64,000 nucleotides of DNA. Origin: Terriglobia bacterium (GTDB lineage Bacteria > Acidobacteriota > Terriglobia > Terriglobales > SCQP01). How positions within the stretch are numbered: position 1 is the first letter of the stretch; each line of letters starts with the position of its first letter. This document shows positions 52,665-60,972 of the stretch, one piece after another. The notes beneath the pieces are model-generated. The model was not told the DNA's origin. It ran no database searches and saw only the letters and a list, made by a program, of their open reading frames with translations. Location of the stretch: contig JAJPKR010000042.1 in assembly GCA_021323595.1 (NCBI GenBank), positions 124,001 to 188,000 of the forward strand, read 5' to 3'. A program made the position numbers and the translations under genes.

Positions 52665-53939
52665 ATGAACCTTGCGACGACCCTGCGACCGCCCGGGCGC
52701 GCGCGCCTTCCCCGTGCGGCCGAAATTGTGGCGGCGGTGGCGTGTTTGGCGGTGCTCGCGCCGGCGGCCATCTCCACCCGCGAAAACGATCTCGCTCGCA
52801 TCAAGAACGCCACCGAGATCATCCACACCATCGCCAACGGCCCCGGACGGCGGGTGGCCGCGAGCGTGCTGCGCTCGGGCACCTGCGTGGCCATCATTCC
52901 CGGCTACAAGACCTTTGCCTTGGGCATCGGCGGCTCCTACGGCAAAGGGGTGGCCATGTGCCGCCATGCGGGACGCTGGGGCGCGCCCATCTTCGTGACC
53001 ATCGGCGGCGCTAGTTTCGGCCCGCAGATCGGCGGCGAATCCGCCGACGTCGTGCTCGTTTTCCAGTCTTATCAAGGGCTGGAGAGCATGCTCAATAACA
53101 AAGCGCGAATCGGGGTCTCGGCCGCCGGCGCCGCCGGACCGATCGGCCGCCGCGTCGCCGCCGCCACCGACGCCGCCATGCGGGCGCAGGCGCTCACCTA
53201 TGGGCAAAGCCGCGGCCTTTATATCGGTGCCAACGTCGATGGCGCCATCGTACAACCCGACGAAACCGGCAATCGCGCCCTGTACGGCCACGCCTATTGG
53301 CAGGATGTGCTCGAAGGCCGGGTCGCCGCGCCCGCTGACGCGCGCGCCTTGGTCAGCGCCCTCGACAATTCGCCCTGGACCGGCACCACCGCGCTCGCCG
53401 CCCGCCGCCGCGCCGCCTCCGGCATCCCCGCCAGCCAGGTCGGCTTGCCGACCCTCAACCGCCTGGCCTTCACCGGCGCGCCGCTGCCGGTCTTCGCCGG
53501 CATCAACCTGGTGCACCAAAACACCAGCATCGGTCTCGGCGGCTTCAGCATTGACCTCGGATTCTTGCCTTCGCCCACCCGCTATCCTTGGCTGCGGCTG
53601 ATGGCCGAGGGCGGGCGCGTGCGCGGTTCCGAACAGCTCCTCAACATCTCCGTCACCAACACCGTCTGGACGGTCCTGGCCGGCCCCCGGGTCGAAATTC
53701 CCAAGCGGCTGTTCGCCCCCTTCGCCGAAGCGCTCTTCGGCTACGGCCACTCGGGCGCGAACGCCGCCGGCTCGCAAACCTTCGACAGCTTCGCCTGGAA
53801 GGCCGGCGGGGGCATCAACTTGAACATTTCCCGCGCCTTTTCCGTGCGCATCTTCGAACTCGACTTCCTGCACACCAACTTCAACAGCCACGGCGAAACC
53901 GATGGCTTGATCAGCGGGGGCTTGACCTTCCATTTCTAA
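52665..53939 (+). CDS. SYLF (Ysc84) domain fused to an outer-membrane-type beta-barrel
   Basis: 424 residues with a signal peptide (AAEIVAAVACLAVLAPAAI). Residues about 41-230 form a SYLF/Ysc84 lipid-binding domain: RIKNATEIIHTIANGPGRRV, SGTCVAIIPGYKTFALGIGG, SYGKGVAMCRHAGRWGAPIF and SRGLYIGANVDGAIVQPDET. From about 260 the sequence becomes an alternating aromatic beta-strand region (PWLRLMAEGGRVRGSEQLLN, FAPFAEALFGYGHSGANA) ending in GLTFHF with a C-terminal Phe, as in outer-membrane barrels. Bacterial SYLF proteins are usually single-domain. The fusion implies outer-membrane anchoring of a lipid-binding module. Confidence 0.82.
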   Translation: MNLATTLRPPGRARLPRAAEIVAAVACLAVLAPAAISTRENDLARIKNATEIIHTIANGPGRRVAASVLRSGTCVAIIPGYKTFALGIGGSYGKGVAMCRHAGRWGAPIFVTIGGASFGPQIGGESADVVLVFQSYQGLESMLNNKARIGVSAAGAAGPIGRRVAAATDAAMRAQALTYGQSRGLYIGANVDGAIVQPDETGNRALYGHAYWQDVLEGRVAAPADARALVSALDNSPWTGTTALAARRRAASGIPASQVGLPTLNRLAFTGAPLPVFAGINLVHQNTSIGLGGFSIDLGFLPSPTRYPWLRLMAEGGRVRGSEQLLNISVTNTVWTVLAGPRVEIPKRLFAPFAEALFGYGHSGANAAGSQTFDSFAWKAGGGINLNISRAFSVRIFELDFLHTNFNSHGETDGLISGGLTFHF

Positions 53940-54116
53940 TGGGTCAAAAGTGGTGCTGACACAGGTGAGCCCAGCCCCGTTCGGTCCAGTTTGGGTCAAA
54001 GCAGGGGAGGCAAAAGGCCGATAGCGGCCATCCAATCGCGTACCGGCCACAGCACGGCACAGGCGGAGCGCCCGGCAAGCACCGCGCCAACGGCGCGACG
54101 CCCGGGAAAGATTCCC

Positions 54117-54140
54117 GTGCCGGCGCCGATCGGCCGGCAC
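54117..54140. promoter_or_regulatory. stem-loop directly before the NarL-type regulator start
   Basis: GTGCCGGC (54117-54124) and GCCGGCAC (54133-54140) pair perfectly around an 8-base loop. It ends 4 bases before ATG 54145, where a ribosome site would normally be. No Shine-Dalgarno sequence is seen. Confidence 0.5.
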
Positions 54141-54144
54141 GCGC

Positions 54145-54819
54145 ATGCGCACGCTGCTGCTCGCCGATCCCCATCGTCTGGTGTTGGAGTCGCTCCAACG
54201 GGTGCTCGAGCGCCGCTTCGCCGTCGTCGGCGCGATCGAGAGCGGTCCCGAATTGCTGGCGAACGCGCTCGCGTTGCGCCCGGAGGCGATTGTCTGCGAC
54301 CTGAGCCTGCCGGAGCTCGATGCCTTTCATCTCTTGCGCCGCATCCGGCACGCGGGCGTGAGTTCGCGCTTCGTGGCGCTCTGCTCGCATGCCCAAATCA
54401 GCGTCGCCGCCGAAGCCTTGCGCGCGGGAGCGGCGGCCTATGTGCTCAAGCAAGACTCCCTCGACGTGCTGCTCGCCGCCCTCGACGCGGTGTTGCGCGG
54501 CCACCTCTTCGTGACGCCGCAGCTCCCCGGCGATATTTTGGCGCTGTTGTTGCAGGCGCCCGCCGCCTCCGGCAACGGCGCCCCGCGCCTGAGTCCGCGC
54601 CAGCGGCAAGTGCTGCGCCTCGTCGGCGAGGGCAAGACCATGAAGCAGGCGGCCGCGGCCATCGGCATCTCCATTCGCACCGCGGAAACCTATAAATACG
54701 ACCTCATGCGCCGCCTCGGCCTGCGCAGCAGCGCCGAAATGGTGCAATACGCCATCCGGCTGGGCTTGGTGGCGCTGCCGCCCCTGGCCGCGCTGGGAAC
54801 CGAGAATGGCGCTCGCTGA
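54145..54819 (+). CDS. NarL/FixJ family response regulator
   Basis: 224 residues. The receiver domain has D8 in LLLADPH and the phosphoacceptor D52 in AIVCDLSLPELDA, with K in AAAYVLKQDSLD. The second half is a LuxR-type helix-turn-helix: LSPRQRQVLRLVGEGKTMKQ, then AAAAIGISIRTAETYKYDLM. It binds DNA as a dimer on phosphorylation. No histidine kinase gene is adjacent. The 205 bp upstream has no gene but contains an inverted repeat right before the start. Confidence 0.9.
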   Translation: MRTLLLADPHRLVLESLQRVLERRFAVVGAIESGPELLANALALRPEAIVCDLSLPELDAFHLLRRIRHAGVSSRFVALCSHAQISVAAEALRAGAAAYVLKQDSLDVLLAALDAVLRGHLFVTPQLPGDILALLLQAPAASGNGAPRLSPRQRQVLRLVGEGKTMKQAAAAIGISIRTAETYKYDLMRRLGLRSSAEMVQYAIRLGLVALPPLAALGTENGAR

Positions 54820-54866
54820 GCGGCGCGCGCGCGCCGGCCCGCGGATCGCGCCCGGCCTGGCGCCGG

Positions 54867-54895
54867 TTGACGGCGGCGCGGCGCCGGCGTAAATT
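54867..54895 (+). promoter_or_regulatory. promoter of the copper operon
   Basis: TTGACG (54867-54872), 17-bp spacer, TAAATT (54890-54895). Transcription would start near 54902, inside the CsoR-type operator that follows. The spacing is ideal. Confidence 0.75.
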
Positions 54896-54899
54896 GGAG

Positions 54900-54918
54900 T
54901 ATACCCATGGGGGGTATA
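54900..54918. promoter_or_regulatory. CsoR-type operator
   Basis: TATACCC (54900-54906) and GGGTATA (54912-54918) form a perfect 7-bp inverted repeat with a 5-bp spacer, the pattern of CsoR operators. It covers the transcription start and reaches the first base of the copZ ATG, so a bound repressor would block initiation. The csoR gene is at the end of the same operon. Confidence 0.8.
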
Positions 54919-55124
54919 TGGAAACGCTGACGCTGGCGATCGCGGGAATGAGTTGCTCCCACTGCGTGGCGGCGGTGGAGAAGGCCTTGGCGGCGCTGCC
55001 CGGCGTCGCCGCCGCTTCCGTCGCGGTGGGCAGCGCGCGCATCGAGTTCGATCCCGAGCGCGTGCGCCCGGAGCGGATCGCCGCTGCGATTCGCGCCGCC
55101 GGTTACGAGCCGCGGCCGGAGTGA
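54918..55124 (+). CDS. copZ: copper chaperone, CopZ-like HMA protein
   Basis: 68 residues from ATG 54918, one heavy-metal-associated domain: METLTLAIAGMSCSHCVAAV with the CxxC in GMSCSHC, and SARIEFDPERVRPERIAAAI, IRAAGYEPRPE. No signal peptide, so a cytoplasmic chaperone delivering Cu(I) to the ATPase encoded next. It is the first gene of a three-gene operon (copZ, copA, csoR), directly after the operator. Confidence 0.92.
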   Translation: METLTLAIAGMSCSHCVAAVEKALAALPGVAAASVAVGSARIEFDPERVRPERIAAAIRAAGYEPRPE

Positions 55125-55127
55125 TTC

Positions 55128-58100
55128 ATGGCTCTCGGCGGCATTCTGGTGACCGCCCTCGGCCTGGCGATCATCGCCTGGCTGAACTGGTACCTGTTTG
55201 GGAGCGCGCGCGAGTCGGTGCGCGCCTCCGCCGGCGCCGGCGGCGTGCAAGAGATCGCCGTGCGGGTGCGGGGCGGCTACGACCCCGACGTGATCGTGGT
55301 CGAAAGCGGGCGGCCGGTGCGGCTGGATTTTCATCGCGAGGAGAGGGCGAGCTGCACCGAAGAAGTGCAATTCCCAGACTTCGGCATTCGCCGCCGCTTG
55401 CCCGCCTTCCAAACCGTCGCCGTTGAGTTCACGCCGCCGCGGCCGGGCACCTATGAGTTCGCCTGCGGAATGAACATGGTCCGCGGGCGCGTCGTGGCCG
55501 AGGCGCCCGCCGCCGCCGTTGCGGCCGCGCCGGAGCCGCCGGCGTCCGCCGCCGCGGTTTCGCTGGCGCCGGCCGCGGCCGCTGCCGCCGCGGCGACGGC
55601 GCAACTGACCCTGCCTATCGCCGGCATGACTTGCGCCGCCTGCGTGCGCCGCGTGGAGCGCGCCTTGGCGGCGCAGGCGGGCGTGGCGCAGGCGGAGGTC
55701 AACTTCGCGTCGCGGCGCGCGCGCGTCGCCTACGATCCCGCCCGCACCGGCCTGGCATCGCTGGTCGGGGCCGTCCGCGAAGCCGGCTATGACGCGTCCC
55801 TGGCGCGCACGAGTTTTCACGTCGCCGGGCTGGAAATGATCAACGATGCCGGCGACCTGGAACGCCGTCTGGAGCGCTTGCCCGGGATCGCCTCGGCCGC
55901 GCTCGACCTGGCGACCGGCAATCTGGTCGTGGAATACTTGCCCGGTCTCGCCCGGCTGGAAGCGGTCGAGGAGCTCGTCCGCGAGCGCGGGCTGCGCGTG
56001 GCGGCGGGCGGCGCCGCCGCCCGGCCCGCCGCCGAACCCGGCGCCGAAAACGACGAGCAGCGCCGGGAAATGCTGGCGTTGCGGCGGCGCATGCTCGTGG
56101 CGCTGGCGCTCGCGGCCGCCTCCATGCCCGGCTCGATGGCGCTCGATGCGGGCGCGGCCGGGCACGGCGGCATGGGCGGCGATCCGCTCATGCAACTGCT
56201 CGCGCCCCTTCATCGCGGCTTGGCGGCGGCCCTGCCTTGGCTGGATCGGCTCCCGCCGGCGGCCTTGCGCTGGGCGCTGCTGCTGCTCACCGTGCCGGTG
56301 GTGTTCTGGGCCGGACGCTCGTTTTACGAGCGCGCCTACAAAGCCTTCCGCCATCATGCCGCCGACATGAACACCCTCATCGCCGTCGGCAGCGGCGCGG
56401 CCTTCGTCTTTTCGGTCGTTGCCACCGTGGCGCCCGGCGTCTTCACCTCCCGCGGCTTGCCGGCGCACGTCTATTTCGAGGCGGTGAACTGGATCATCGG
56501 CCTGATCCTGCTCGGCAACTATTTCGAGTTGCGCGCCCGCTCGCGCGCCGGCGGCGCGCTGCGTCGCCTGCTCGGACTGCAAGCCAGGACGGCGCATCTG
56601 CTGGAGCGCGCGGGCGGCGGCTGGCGCGAACTCGGGGACCGGCCGGTGGCGGAATTGCGCGTCGGCGATGTGGTGCGTATCCGCCCCGGCGAGCGGTTGC
56701 CGGCCGATGGCCGCGTGCTCGATGGCGAGAGCGACGTGGATGAGAGCATGCTCACCGGTGAGCCGCTGCCGGTGCCCAAGCGGCCGGGCGACCCGGTCAC
56801 CGGCGCGACCATCAACGGCGCCGGCGGCCTGATCGTCGCGCTGACGCGAGTGGGTAAGGATACCGCCCTGGCGCAGATCGTGCGGCTGGTGGAGGAGGCG
56901 CAAGGCCGGCGCGCTCCGGTGCAGCGGCTCGCCGATCGCGTCTCCGGCATTTTCGTGCCGGTCGTGATCTCGCTCGCCATTCTCACCTTCGTGTTTTGGT
57001 ACGACTTCGGCCCGGCGCCGGCGCCGCTGTTGGGCTTCATCACCGGCGTCACCGTGCTGATCATCGCCTGTCCCTGCGCCATGGGCTTGGCCGTGCCGAC
57101 GGCGGTGATGGTGGGCACCGGGCGGGGCGCGGAATTGGGCCTGCTGATCCGCGGCGGCGAAGCCCTGGAGCGAGCCGGCGCGCTTGACACCATCCTGCTC
57201 GACAAGACCGGCACCATCACCGCAGGCCGGCCGCGCGTGACTGCGGTGCTGCCGGCGCCGGGCGAGGATGCGCCCGGCGTGCTGCGCTGGGCCGCGGCCG
57301 TCGAGCGCGGCAGCGAGCATCCGCTGGCGGCGGCCATCGTGCGCGCCGCCGAGGAGCGCGGCTTGGCCGCGGAGGCGGGCGCGAACTTCGCCGCCTTCGT
57401 CGGCCGCGGCGCCCGCGCCGAGGTGGCGGGCGCCACCGTGTTGGCCGGCAGCCGCGGTTGGCTCGAAGAGCAAGGAGTCGCATTCGATTCCTTCCCCGCC
57501 GCCGCCGAGCGCGCGCACCAGGGCGAGACCCTCATCTACGTGGCGCGCGGCGCGCGCCTGGCCGGCGCCATCGCGCTGGCTGACACCGTCAAGCCCGGCG
57601 CCGCCGCCGCCGTCGCCGCCCTCCGGCGGCTGGGCCTGGAAGTCATCATGATCACCGGCGATCAAGAGGCCCCGGCGCAGCGCGTGGCCGCCGCCGTCGG
57701 CATCGAACGCGTGCGGGCGGGCGTGCTGCCCGGGGAAAAGGCGCGCGTGGTGCGCGAACTGCAGGCGGGTGGCCGGGTGGTGGCCATGGTCGGCGACGGC
57801 ATCAACGACGCGCCCGCCCTGGCGCAAGCCGATGTCGGCATCGCCATCGGCACCGGCGCCGACGTCGCCATCGAAGCCAGCGACATCACCCTCGTGGGCG
57901 GCGATCCCCGCCTGGTCGCCGGCGCCATCCTGCTGTCGCGGCGCACGCTGCGGCTGATTCGGCAGAACCTATTTTGGGCGTTCATCTATAACGTCGTCGG
58001 CATCCCGCTCGCGGCCGGGCTGTTTTATCCCCTCTTCGGCGTCTTGCTCTCGCCGGTCTTCGCCAGCGCGGCCATGGCCTTCAGCTCCGTCAGCGTGGTC

Positions 58101-58163
58101 GGCAACAGCCTCCGCCTGCGCCGCTTTCGGCCGCCGCTCGGCATGGACTCCGCTCATGCCTAA
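55128..58163 (+). CDS. copA: copper-transporting P1B-ATPase with N-terminal cupredoxin-like domain
   Basis: 1011 residues; CopA is usually about 700-830. An N-terminal helix ([19 protein letters not shown]) is followed by a cupredoxin-like domain (residues 40-125) with C76 (RASCTEE) and C113/M115 ([10 protein letters not shown]). An Ala/Pro linker leads to an HMA domain with [10 protein letters not shown] (C169, C172). A second HMA-like segment (about 229-290) lacks the CxxC. The pump core has the CPC motif in [22 protein letters not shown] with the phosphorylated Asp, GSEHPLA, and [16 protein letters not shown]. It exports Cu(I) across the inner membrane. The cupredoxin is presumably periplasmic and would be a copper acceptor or sensor. 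Overlaps csoR by 8 bases. Confidence 0.93.
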   Translation: MALGGILVTALGLAIIAWLNWYLFGSARESVRASAGAGGVQEIAVRVRGGYDPDVIVVESGRPVRLDFHREERASCTEEVQFPDFGIRRRLPAFQTVAVEFTPPRPGTYEFACGMNMVRGRVVAEAPAAAVAAAPEPPASAAAVSLAPAAAAAAAATAQLTLPIAGMTCAACVRRVERALAAQAGVAQAEVNFASRRARVAYDPARTGLASLVGAVREAGYDASLARTSFHVAGLEMINDAGDLERRLERLPGIASAALDLATGNLVVEYLPGLARLEAVEELVRERGLRVAAGGAAARPAAEPGAENDEQRREMLALRRRMLVALALAAASMPGSMALDAGAAGHGGMGGDPLMQLLAPLHRGLAAALPWLDRLPPAALRWALLLLTVPVVFWAGRSFYERAYKAFRHHAADMNTLIAVGSGAAFVFSVVATVAPGVFTSRGLPAHVYFEAVNWIIGLILLGNYFELRARSRAGGALRRLLGLQARTAHLLERAGGGWRELGDRPVAELRVGDVVRIRPGERLPADGRVLDGESDVDESMLTGEPLPVPKRPGDPVTGATINGAGGLIVALTRVGKDTALAQIVRLVEEAQGRRAPVQRLADRVSGIFVPVVISLAILTFVFWYDFGPAPAPLLGFITGVTVLIIACPCAMGLAVPTAVMVGTGRGAELGLLIRGGEALERAGALDTILLDKTGTITAGRPRVTAVLPAPGEDAPGVLRWAAAVERGSEHPLAAAIVRAAEERGLAAEAGANFAAFVGRGARAEVAGATVLAGSRGWLEEQGVAFDSFPAAAERAHQGETLIYVARGARLAGAIALADTVKPGAAAAVAALRRLGLEVIMITGDQEAPAQRVAAAVGIERVRAGVLPGEKARVVRELQAGGRVVAMVGDGINDAPALAQADVGIAIGTGADVAIEASDITLVGGDPRLVAGAILLSRRTLRLIRQNLFWAFIYNVVGIPLAAGLFYPLFGVLLSPVFASAAMAFSSVSVVGNSLRLRRFRPPLGMDSAHA

Positions 58164-58467
58164 GCGATCGCAGCGGCGCTTGGCGGACTCCCTCGACGCC
58201 CCGCTGCAACGGGCCCTGCTGGCGCGCCTGCGCCGCGCCGAGGGCCAAGTGCGCGGGCTCGCGCGCATGGTCGAGGAGCGGCGCTATTGCCCCGACGTGC
58301 TGACGCAAATCTCCGCCGTGCACGAATCCTTGCGCGGCGTTGCCCGCCTGCTCATGCGCAACCATCTCGAGCACTGCGCCACCAACGCCTTGCGCTCCGG
58401 CGACCCGGCGCGGGCGCAGGAGGTGTATGCCGAGTTGACCGACCTCTTCTACAAGCACGCCCGTTAG
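58156..58467 (+). CDS. csoR: copper-sensing repressor CsoR
   Basis: 103 residues, all-helical. The core [20 protein letters not shown] continues into the Cu(I) site: C45 (RYCPDVL), H70 and C74 (NHLEHC), with distances of 25 and 4 that match known CsoR proteins. In the absence of copper it binds the operator, and Cu(I) releases it. It closes the operon begun at 54918 and overlaps copA by 8 bases, so the regulator is produced with its targets. Confidence 0.94.
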   Translation: MPKRSQRRLADSLDAPLQRALLARLRRAEGQVRGLARMVEERRYCPDVLTQISAVHESLRGVARLLMRNHLEHCATNALRSGDPARAQEVYAELTDLFYKHAR

Positions 58468-58541
58468 CGGGCCGCCCCGCGCCGCCGCCGATCTGCGGTA
58501 GCATACGGTGTCCTCGTTAATCTCAGGCCAGGAGGAAAGCG

Positions 58542-58871
58542 ATGCTGGTGGCCACCGTGGAGCGGCCGGCAGGATTTGAAGTCAAACGCGTCATCGGGCA
58601 AGTCTTCGGCGTGGTCGTGCGCAGCCGCAGCTTGGTCGGCAACGTCGCTGCGGGCTTGCGCTCGCTGGCGGGCGGCGAAATCAAGGAATATACGCGGCTG
58701 GTCGAAGATACCCGCCGCCACGCCATCGACCGCATGGTCGAGAACGCCGCCGCGATGGGCGCCAACGCCGTGATCATGATGCGCTTCGATTCCTCCGAAA
58801 TGGGCCAAACCATGCAAGAAGTCGTGGCCTACGGCACCGCCGTCGTGCTCGAGCCCGCGGCCCGCGCCTAG
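58542..58871 (+). CDS. YbjQ/UPF0145 family protein
   Basis: 109 residues from ATG 58542 with AGGAGG upstream. The family signature is clear: VKRVIGQVFGVVVRSRSLVG, LAGGEIKEYTRLVEDTRRHA, MVENAAAMGANAVIMMRFDS. UPF0145 proteins form pentameric rings, and metal binding has been suggested from structural work but is not established. It sits 74 bases after the copper operon and may be part of the same regulon, though no operator is seen. Cytoplasmic. Confidence 0.92.
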   Translation: MLVATVERPAGFEVKRVIGQVFGVVVRSRSLVGNVAAGLRSLAGGEIKEYTRLVEDTRRHAIDRMVENAAAMGANAVIMMRFDSSEMGQTMQEVVAYGTAVVLEPAARA

Positions 58872-58887
58872 GCCGAGAAGGGATAGG

Positions 58888-59109
58888 GTGCACGTGGCGG
58901 TCGCCATCATCGTCATCGTGATCCTGGTGGCGCTGTATTTGGCCTTTGACCGCCGCTATCGCGGACGCGAGCAGCCCGGGAGCGGCGACGCCTTCCGGCC
59001 TACCGACGAGGTGTTTCGCGATCCTGGCTCCGGCGAGCTCGTGCGCGTGTACGAGAATCCGGCGACCGGCGAGCGCCAGTACCGCCCCGAGCCGAAGGCC
59101 TTTGGGTAG
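58888..59109 (+). CDS. small membrane-anchored protein
   Basis: 73 residues from GTG 58888, preceded by AAGGGA. A single N-terminal membrane helix (VAVAIIVIVILVALYLAFD) is followed by a cytoplasmic or periplasmic polar part including DAFRPTDEVFRDPGSGELVR and YENPATGERQYRPEPKAFG. The EVFRDP.SGE..RVYENP.TGE..Y arrangement looks like a doubled short motif. No family recognised. It is 16 bases after YbjQ and is probably co-transcribed. Confidence 0.65.
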   Translation: MHVAVAIIVIVILVALYLAFDRRYRGREQPGSGDAFRPTDEVFRDPGSGELVRVYENPATGERQYRPEPKAFG

Positions 59110-59135
59110 CGCGCCCGCCGGCCCGCGGCGCGCCT

Positions 59136-60503
59136 CTATTGCGCGTGCGGGCCTAAGACGTACATGCGCAGCGCCGCCTCGCCGGCGCTGCGTCCTTCCT
59201 CGCTCGCCTGCCAGACCAGGCGATCCCAGCGGCCGTGCGCCACGGTGGGCGCTCGCACCGCCACCCAAATCTCGCGCGCGCCGTGCGGGCGCAGCCGATA
59301 GCTGCCCGGCGGCGTGCTCTCGTTCCACCCCTCCGGCAATCGGCTGCGGACGGAGATCACGACCGCACGGGCGCTTGGGTTCTGCAAACGCAGGGGAATC
59401 TCCACCCGCTGGCCGCTGCCGGTATCCCATTGCGGCGGCATGAGATCTTGCATAACGGCCAGGCCTTCGGCCGCCCAAAACTGGCGGTAGAAGTGCCATT
59501 GCTGCCCGAGTTGGATCGCCTCGTTGCGGGTTGGATCGCGCTCGATCGTATATCCCGGCGGCGGCTGATAGGCCGGCGGCGCCGCCGATATGCCGGCGAA
59601 GACATCCGCGGTCGCGGGCGCCTGCGTTAGCGATCGCGCCAGCAGCAGCTTGACCGGCGCCTTGAACTCGTGAAAATCGCCCGTGCGCAGCGCCCGCTCC
59701 GCGACGTCGCCATTGCCTTGCTGCGTGGCGTGAAACGCCTCCTCTTCGGCGATCAGCCGGTAATAGGGCTCGTGTTTCGCCGGCGAAATATCGGTGACCG
59801 AGTATTGCGGGCCTTTGCCGTCGAAGAATTCATTGAAGAATGCGTCCGTGAAGTAATAAAGCTTTTGCGGCTGCCACGGCCTCAGTCCTTCGGTGAGATT
59901 CGAATACCGGAGCCGGTTGCGCGGCGGCGCGACCTGCTCGGGAAACGCGGCGGGGTCGCCGGCCAGATTGAAGGCCTCGGTCGCGATCACGCTGGCGGCT
60001 TGATGGTCGCCGTGGTTTTCCCCGGCGACGTTGTCGGGCAGCCACGTCATCACCACTTCGGGACGGGTGAGGCGGATCAGGCGCACGGCCTTCTCCAGCG
60101 CCGCGCCATGGTTCCAGGTCTCGAGGGAATCGAGCACGTCTTGGGTGGGTGTATCGGTGCCGCCGAGCGACCAGACATCGAGCACGCCCCAGCTCGCCCA
60201 TGCGCGCCGCGCCTCCATCTGCCGCACCGCGGCCAGCGCCGCGGCCTGCTCCTCGCCCACCAAATTGCCGCCGCTGTTGCCCCAGGTGCCGTAGGCGACG
60301 GCAACCCGCTTGTGCTCGTCGAAGATGGCGCGCGCGAGATAGCCGGTGACCTCCGTCTCGTCGTCGGGATGGGCGACGATCAGCAAGATGTCGGCCTTGA
60401 AACGCGCATCCGGCCGCGGCGGCGGCGCCTGCGGCGCTTGCCGCGCCATGGCGGCGGCGGAGAGCGCGACCGCCAGCAAGGTAAGCAGCGTCGGTCTGGG
60501 CAT
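59136..60503 (-). CDS. secreted PIG-L family deacetylase
   Basis: 455 residues from ATG 60503 with a signal peptide (LLTLLAVALSAAAMA). The PIG-L/LmbE fold begins ILLIVAHPDDETEVTGYLAR (AHPDDE metal motif), with the distal His in VAGENHGDHQAASVIATEAF. It deacetylates GlcNAc-type sugars, outside the cytoplasm here. The C-terminal 120 residues, with VEIPLRLQNPSARAVVISVR and IWVAVRAPTVAHGRWDR, look like an added beta-sandwich domain. It is convergent with the small membrane protein gene. Confidence 0.9.
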   Translation of the reverse strand: MPRPTLLTLLAVALSAAAMARQAPQAPPPRPDARFKADILLIVAHPDDETEVTGYLARAIFDEHKRVAVAYGTWGNSGGNLVGEEQAAALAAVRQMEARRAWASWGVLDVWSLGGTDTPTQDVLDSLETWNHGAALEKAVRLIRLTRPEVVMTWLPDNVAGENHGDHQAASVIATEAFNLAGDPAAFPEQVAPPRNRLRYSNLTEGLRPWQPQKLYYFTDAFFNEFFDGKGPQYSVTDISPAKHEPYYRLIAEEEAFHATQQGNGDVAERALRTGDFHEFKAPVKLLLARSLTQAPATADVFAGISAAPPAYQPPPGYTIERDPTRNEAIQLGQQWHFYRQFWAAEGLAVMQDLMPPQWDTGSGQRVEIPLRLQNPSARAVVISVRSRLPEGWNESTPPGSYRLRPHGAREIWVAVRAPTVAHGRWDRLVWQASEEGRSAGEAALRMYVLGPHAQ

Positions 60504-60972
60504 GGCCGAAAGAGTACACCAGCACGCGCTGCCGCGCATCTTGCCCGGCAAGGGCGGCCGCAGCCCTGTGCATCCGGCGGTTCTCCCTTTAGCGGACCGG
60601 CAGCTCTTCCAACCACGGCCTACGGCCCCGCTCGGTGGTGATTTATGTGCTTTCTGGCCCCTACCTCTATTAAGTACTGTGGCGCACCGAAGCGCCGGCC
60701 GGCCAGGTCCCGCGCCTCCGCTGCCCGCAACCTTATGACCGTGCGCCTGCTTCCGTCTCCCCCCCCCCAAACGGAGGGGACGGCCGCGGGGCGTTGCGGC
60801 GAGCTGCCCGCGGCTCCCGCAACGACCGCCCCGCCCCTCGGCCGGCTTTTTGGCGCACCCGGTCCCGGACCGGACTCTTGTCAATTTCACCGGCGCCGTT
60901 CCCGCGCCCCGGCGGTCGCCGCACCTGGTGCCGGGTGCCTGGCCCCTGCTAGACTGCGGCTAGAACCTCTTC
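60504..60972. other. 469-bp gene-free interval before the 60973 gene
   Basis: GC-rich DNA with no convincing coding frame. It holds a 10-base poly-C run near 60759-60768 and one stretch with a lower GC level around 60640-60685. I see no strong promoter or terminator, although transcription of both flanking genes (divergent) must start here. Confidence 0.5.

Noticed and set aside
54690-57827. A 1045-codon minus-strand frame across copA, and a 791-codon plus-strand frame at 49175-51550
   Set aside because: Antisense shadows of well-supported genes. Composition is His/Arg/Gly-rich, with no ribosome sites or motifs.
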